DNA of 64,000 bases from Ephydatia muelleri (lineage: Eukaryota > Porifera > Demospongiae > Spongillida > Spongillidae), in assembly GCA_013339895.1 (NCBI GenBank), contig JABACO010000017.1, positions 3,044,980 through 3,108,979 on the forward strand, read 5' to 3'. The translations under genes were made by a program, and so were the position numbers. Shown here one piece after another: positions 61,901-64,000 of the stretch (position 1 is its first letter; each line of letters opens with the position of its first letter). The notes below the pieces were generated by a model. That model was not told the DNA's origin. It did not search any database and saw only the letters and a list, made by a program, of their open reading frames with translations.

Positions 61901-62132
61901 ACAGTTAGACATTCACCCAAGAGTACTGGATGGCATCCAAAGTCAGCACTGCAGAGACCCAAATTCACTGCAGAGGTGTTTTGAGCAAGTGTTCATCGAA
62001 TGGAGTAAGCAAGCCTCAAACAATCCGTACACTTGGACCCACATTATTGACATTCTGAGAAGACCAGCTATTGGAGAAAATGCTTTGGCTGAAACTGTAA
62101 ATGCCATGTTCAATTTTGCTAGAGGTGTGTAG
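32632..62132 (+). CDS. Ankyrin - Roc - COR - Death domain gene (ROCO type)
   Basis: Proposed exons: 32632-32670, 32868-33003 (end uncertain), 34421-34530, 55086-55337, 59723-59782, 60004-61600 and 61825-62132. All phases agree. The product of about 833 residues has an N-terminal ankyrin part (about 60-160), a Roc GTPase (P-loop GNSGAGKS near 168, DLAGQPEYY near 231, THAD near 299), a COR region (about 330-650) and a Death domain (about 735-830). This order matches the ankyrin-Roc-COR-Death part of DAPK1, without the kinase. Such proteins act in cytoplasmic signalling and cell death. Start: AAGAAATGGC at 32632 with a clean donor GTAAGT after 13 codons. The 20.6-kb intron between the ankyrin exons holds the array of three-base microexon candidates. 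Identity is from domain order; the exact orthologue is unknown. Confidence 0.75.
32868..33003 (+). CDS. Exon 2 of the ANK-Roc-COR-Death gene
   Basis: Acceptor ATTTACAG, then [20 protein letters not shown] and [15 protein letters not shown]. The exon must end in phase 1 to join the ankyrin exon at 34421. GTGGCA at 33004 gives this but is a weak donor. GTCCTT further on is an alternative. No known domain is recognised. Confidence 0.5.
33190..33222. repeat. Poly-G tract
   Basis: About 31 guanines in a row in the intron after exon 2. The length is uncertain in assembly. Confidence 0.9.
33331..33473. repeat. (CA)n microsatellite with CGCA interruptions
   Basis: About 140 bases of CA repeats with regular GCACGC interruptions. 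Long open frames on both strands through it are artefacts. Confidence 0.95.
34421..34530 (+). CDS. Ankyrin-repeat exon immediately before the giant intron
   Basis: Acceptor CCCTGTTCAG. The exon reads [19 protein letters not shown] then [12 protein letters not shown], the second half of an ankyrin repeat ([11 protein letters not shown], G-V-D-V-N-A). It ends in phase 0 before GTATGT at 34531. The break falls in the finger loop between repeats, the tip of the ankyrin beta-hairpin. Joined directly to the exon at 55086 it gives [16 protein letters not shown], a nearly normal repeat boundary with about two extra residues. Confidence 0.8.
34790..35425 (+). mobile_element. Retroelement protein remnant (RPADVLV-type)
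   Basis: In shifting plus-strand frames the region reads [20 protein letters not shown], then [39 protein letters not shown] and [17 protein letters not shown] recognise this as a conserved C-terminal segment of reverse-transcriptase-bearing repeats common in sponge and coral genomes. Stops and frame changes show it is dead. It lies inside the giant intron. Confidence 0.5.
35500..35940 (+). mobile_element. DIRS-like reverse transcriptase remnant
   Basis: One frame gives [15 protein letters not shown]. After a frame change the next gives [19 protein letters not shown] and [11 protein letters not shown]. This matches the start of the RT domain of DIRS-type elements (VPKK-x4-WR-x-I, then FSL-x-Y-x-T-[ID], then KGA-x-[ML]-AK-x-D). 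It breaks off before the catalytic motif and the 486-bp foldback follows. A short remnant only. Confidence 0.55.
35958..36443. mobile_element. Foldback element, 486 bp
   Basis: The left arm starting TACCCACGTGAAAAAAACGG is repeated in reverse complement at the right end, finishing TTTTTCACCTGGGTA. Arms of about 220 bases match closely throughout (for instance GAAGATATTCACATTC and GATTGTGCAATATAGTGGAG). The centre near 36200 holds a second CG-rich palindrome (TTTCGCGGG ... CCCGCGAAA). It is rich in CG words (CGCGTAAT), unlike its surroundings. No coding capacity. Confidence 0.9.
36450..37080. other. Unassigned sequence before the array
   Basis: Open frames of 80-100 codons overlap on both strands at 36563-36876 (plus: [19 protein letters not shown]; minus: coding-like, Glu/Leu-rich). 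Neither is recognised and no good acceptor-donor pair brackets them. It may be another retroelement scrap or a lost exon. Confidence 0.35.
38041..38710. mobile_element. TIR element, about 670 bp
   Basis: AATTATGTCACTCCAAGGAA followed by ATTGTGTCAC at the left end is matched at the right by GTGACACAATTTCC and TGGGTGGCATAAATT. No transposase is encoded. It sits in the first gap of the microexon array. Confidence 0.65.
39055..39160. repeat. CA-rich low-complexity stretch
   Basis: Interrupted CA repeats (ACACACAC, ACATATACATGC and similar). This is the opposite strand orientation to the TG-rich spacers of the array units around it, so it is probably an independent microsatellite. Confidence 0.7.
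42240..42720. repeat. Long-spacer segment of the array, copy 1
   Basis: Between array units, this insert has words shared in order with 50160-50600: CTTTGTGCA, AATCA-CCACAGTT, GATC-GTGG (loosely), AGAGGTTAAA and GACCAATTGTCAAT. It appears to belong to a longer higher-order unit. Confidence 0.55.
44763..45826. mobile_element. Large foldback element, about 1.06 kb, inside the array
   Basis: The ends are inverted copies: GATCAACACAGAGTTGAACAT on the left (first 20 bases shown as GATCAACACAGAGTTGAACA) matches TGTCCAACTCTGTATTGATC on the right. Further in, GTAAACTTGGCCTTTTGC matches its complement near 45570, AATGATCAGTTCTCA matches near 45660, and ACTCGACGTCTGA near the centre pairs with the left CAGACGTCGAGT. 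Arms are about 500 bases with moderate divergence. No coding capacity is seen. Confidence 0.8.
48060..48640 (+). repeat. Long-spacer segment of the array, copy 2, with an open frame
   Basis: The right part (GACCAATTGTCAATTTTATT) matches the other long spacers. The left part is unique and contains a frame open from 48261 to 48443 ([20 protein letters not shown] ... [12 protein letters not shown]) that could end at a GTTAGG site. An ordinary exon cannot be excluded, but no domain is recognised. Confidence 0.4.
50160..50600. repeat. Long-spacer segment of the array, copy 3
   Basis: This matches 42240-42720 in order (CTTTGTGCA, AATCAACCACAGTT, GAGGGGTTAAAA, GACCAATTGTCAATC). The three copies show that part of the array grew by duplication of multi-unit blocks. 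Confidence 0.55.
50930..51750. other. Insert in array with flanking direct repeat
   Basis: CAAATGGCATAAAATGAGTC followed by TTGGGGATGTCATC at about 50924 is echoed by AAAATGGGGTAAAATAAATC and TTGGTGATGTCATCGG at about 51685, which may be terminal or target repeats of an inserted element. The inside is moderately coding-like but in broken frames and no family is recognised. Confidence 0.4.
52060..52740. other. Unidentified insert in array
   Basis: This GC-richer segment lacks the array motifs. Open frames of 60-145 codons lie on both strands, for example plus 52260-52697, without recognisable domains. It is likely foreign to the array. Confidence 0.4.
54000..55085. other. End of giant intron, no array units
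   Basis: TG-rich at its start, then ordinary AT-rich intron up to the acceptor CACATTACAG at 55085. No further three-base unit was found. Confidence 0.5.
55086..55337 (+). CDS. Ankyrin plus Roc P-loop exon
   Basis: 84 codons, phase 0 at both ends. It opens with [20 protein letters not shown], then [20 protein letters not shown]: one full ankyrin repeat and the start of another. It ends with the Roc P-loop [12 protein letters not shown] before the donor GTACAT. Ankyrin repeats leading straight into a Roc domain is the layout of DAPK1-type proteins. Confidence 0.88.
56440..58730 (+). mobile_element. Decayed Ty3/gypsy retrotransposon
   Basis: In order on the plus strand, in several frames: RT start ([20 protein letters not shown]), the connection to RNase H ([35 protein letters not shown]), an RNase H end ([10 protein letters not shown]), and integrase pieces ([56 protein letters not shown]). 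Stops and frame changes occur throughout, so it is dead. LTRs were not identified. It lies in the intron between the P-loop exon and the exon at 59723. Confidence 0.75.
59723..59782 (+). CDS. Short Roc-domain exon
   Basis: Acceptor TTTTGTTCAG, 20 codons ([20 protein letters not shown]), donor GTGAGT. Phase 0 at both ends. It falls between the P-loop and the DxAGQ motif, where Roc domains have a variable linker. It was called because phase and splice sites agree with both neighbours. Confidence 0.55.
60004..61600 (+). CDS. Main exon: rest of Roc domain and COR domain
   Basis: Acceptor GATTTTCAG. 532 codons plus one base, open throughout. Near the start: [15 protein letters not shown] (the G3 motif), [13 protein letters not shown], then [11 protein letters not shown] (the G4-like motif, T-H-A-D). 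The remainder fits a COR region with a winged-helix part ([49 protein letters not shown]). COR mediates dimerisation in ROCO proteins. It ends in phase 1 at donor GTGAAT. Confidence 0.88.
61825..62132 (+). CDS. Death domain exon, 3' end of gene
   Basis: Acceptor ATCTTTCAG in phase 1. It reads [37 protein letters not shown], then [19 protein letters not shown] and [19 protein letters not shown]. This six-helix pattern with W-R-D-[VL]-G and W-x3-I-x2-L is a Death domain. Stop TAG at 62130. GTGTGT at 62125 could instead be a donor, in which case the gene continues. Confidence 0.85.
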
Positions 62133-62389
62133 CTTCTATCATTGTGACCGTCTATAGCAATTGAGCTAATGCATATATTATGGAATAATAAACATGTATG
62201 CATAACATATATTAAATAATATCAGTTTTATTATTGAATTTCACAGTGTTGTATTGATATTTTTTTGCAACACAACATTGCACATGTACATATGTATCAC
62301 TGAAATTGCAATGACCAATGAAGTGCACAGTATTTCTGAATGAGTACTAACACAGTCATGCTCTTTGACAGCCTGGTATCAAATATACT

Positions 62390-62410
62390 CTGTGTGTGTG
62401 TATGTGTGTT

Positions 62411-62475
<65 letters not shown>

Positions 62476-62546
62476 ATGTGTGTGTGTGCGTGTGTGTGTG
62501 TGTGCATGTGTGTTTGTGTGTGTGTGCGTGTGTGTGCGTGTGTGTA

Positions 62547-62584
<38 letters not shown>
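62390..62584. repeat. (TG)n microsatellite
   Basis: About 190 bases of TG repeats with GCATG and GCGTG interruptions. Long frames through it on both strands are artefacts. Confidence 0.97.
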
Positions 62585-62585
<1 letters not shown>

Positions 62586-62603
62586 CTGCTAATAGTCTTT
62601 ATT

Positions 62604-62690
62604 CCATACAGCATTTGGAATCCACTTAGCAATATGGTCCAGAGTACTATAGTCACTGTGTCTGCATATAGGGCAACATACATGTATATA
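62604..62690 (+). pseudogene. Degenerate copy of part of the main Roc exon
   Basis: ATTCCATACAGCATTTGGA, CCACTTAGCAATATGGTCC, AGAGTACTATAGTCACTGTG and CTGCATA match 60050-60145 in the same order, minus a short deletion covering the DLAGQ codons. It is therefore a decayed fragment of a tandem copy of the gene or exon. Confidence 0.75.
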
Positions 62691-62716
62691 TATCGTCACA
62701 GTTAATTATCTTTTGT

Positions 62717-62810
62717 AAACAGCTTCGGGGAATTTGATAAGCAAATTAACTTTTCGGTATTGTGAGGAATAAGCCTTATTCTTTACAATACCAAAAGTTA
62801 ATTTGCTTTT
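62717..62810. repeat. Hairpin with AAGCAAATTAACTTTT arms
   Basis: AAGCAAATTAACTTTTCGGT followed by ATTGTGAGGAATAAG is mirrored by CTTATTCTTTACAATACC and AAAAGTTAATTTGCTTTT. A third partial copy (AAGCAAATAAACTTTTCC) is at 62899. This is the footprint of a small foldback element. Confidence 0.75.
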
Positions 62811-62819
62811 TCCCCCAAC

Positions 62820-64000
62820 GCCTCAACACTAAAATTATACTAATTTAAAGTTCTGGTAACCGAAGCCGTGATCATGAACTTAATTTTTCATGGGGGATTT
62901 GACAAGCAAATAAACTTTTCCTCTGAACAATGTGTTGTTGACTCCAAAAAATTTAATGGCAAGATTAGAAAGTAGCATTATAAGCACCTGCAGCGCAAAT
63001 ATTGTCCGCGAATTAGATCATACTTCAGGTATTGAGTTACTGAGTACATATGTGTGAGGAGTGTGTCAGTGAGCAAGGAAGTGAGTGAATAAAGTGAGTG
63101 CGCGATTGAGTATATATATGTGAGCAAGTGATGTGAGGTGGTATTAGTGGTGGTGTGAGGTGGTACTAGTGGTGGTGTGAGGTGGTACTACCAATTGGTT
63201 GCCAACCTTCCTTGTGGGTTGAAAGTTAGACAAACAGGACGTGGCTTCGAAGAATAGTCATTCGTTCTATAAAACAAATACTAGTCCTAACAAGAAGTAT
63301 TCGTGGCATCTTATCTTTTGATCACTTTCGGAAGCTTTGTAGCTTCAAACAAACGCTGACATTAACGGTGCCTTATAAAGGGTGTCTTAACCACCTTAGC
63401 AACCAACGTATTGAACGGTACCACTAACCTGTTTATTGCGCCCGATGAACGCATAGTTTTTCCGTACTTTCGTTTCTACAATCAAGTACTCCTAACGGGT
63501 ATACTCCATTAAAAATACCACGCCAAATGGTATGACTCGGCAGGACCCGCCCAATGAATTTTAATGCCAATTGGCATGACTCAGCAGGAAATCATTATAC
63601 TAATGAACATTCAAAAAGCAATGAAACCAAATACAAAAAAGCACTTCAAACGATAATGAGCTGGCTTTCACACGTTACAGTACAAGCATCTAAGCCTCAC
63701 GGCTGTTTCGCATGGGCATTAAGTATATATACGGTTCATCCAACATGGCTACCCTTAGAATAAAATTTTGATGATAACATTTCTACAGCCATAGTACACT
63801 GTGGGATATATAAGGGTGATGTAGACATTTTTTATTTCTTGCATAGTATATACATTTTACAATTTCCATTATATAGGCCAATATCATTTCCATAACCATT
63901 TATGAGCTATTAATTAATTTTAATAGACATAATCAAGCCATAGTAATCAAGATATGAAAAATTTGAGATCTCACAATATTTAGTCATAATAATATTAGCG
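62820..64000. other. 3' flank without supported gene
   Basis: Apart from the small repeats listed, this is AT-rich sequence with only short open frames. No exon with a recognisable product was found. Confidence 0.45.
63138..63190. repeat. Short minisatellite, three copies
   Basis: GAGGTGGTATTAGTGGTGGT and its GGTACTAG variant occur in tandem. A nearby direct repeat (ATGACTCGGCAGGA / ATGACTCAGCAGGA) is at 63531 and 63575. Confidence 0.75.

Overview
The window is eukaryotic, intron-rich, AT-rich animal DNA. Its gene content best fits a demosponge, possibly Amphimedon: an ankyrin-Roc-COR-Death gene, a CRN/RHS-type NTPase-nuclease gene, a TBC1D2-like gene, a Ulp1+PHD element, Penelope, Ty3/gypsy and DIRS-like remnants, and many foldback elements. 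The organism is inferred from this content and was not checked by any search. Exons were called by eye from splice sites, phase and motifs.

Layout. 0-6.6 kb: gypsy integrase scrap at the left edge, a 470-bp foldback, a decayed subtilase-like region carrying two perfect hairpins, and a TTAA-flanked MITE. 6.6-14.3 kb: a minus-strand coiled-coil gene, then a plus-strand coiled-coil/P-loop NTPase/nuclease-like gene with six phase-matched exons, one frameshift and one in-frame stop. 14.3-23 kb: little coding DNA, apart from decayed minus-strand coding text split by a 29-bp minisatellite, a broken copy of a TBC exon, and a Penelope-like element. 23-30.5 kb: TBC-domain exons on the minus strand, a 20-bp minisatellite, a 100-N gap, and a zinc-binding region resembling the N-terminus of RAG1. 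31.7-32.1 kb: Ulp1-like protease and PHD finger remnant.

32.6-62.1 kb holds the main gene, about 830 residues on the plus strand: ankyrin repeats, Roc GTPase, COR and Death domain. One intron (34531-55085, 20.6 kb) separates two ankyrin exons, both in phase 0. From 37.1 to 54.0 kb this intron carries an imperfect tandem array of about 200-bp units. At least 46 units contain an acceptor-like sequence, exactly three variable bases, then a donor-like sequence. The three bases are never a stop codon, and the flanks are far better conserved than they are. If spliced, each unit would be a one-codon microexon inserted at the finger loop between two ankyrin repeats. This is the most unusual feature of the window. 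Alternatives are recursive splicing of a giant intron, or a satellite born from one ancestral microexon.

Foreign DNA in and around the array includes DIRS-like and other retroelement scraps, a 486-bp foldback, a 670-bp TIR element and a 1.06-kb foldback. A decayed gypsy element lies in the next intron, and a degenerate copy of part of the Roc exon follows the gene.
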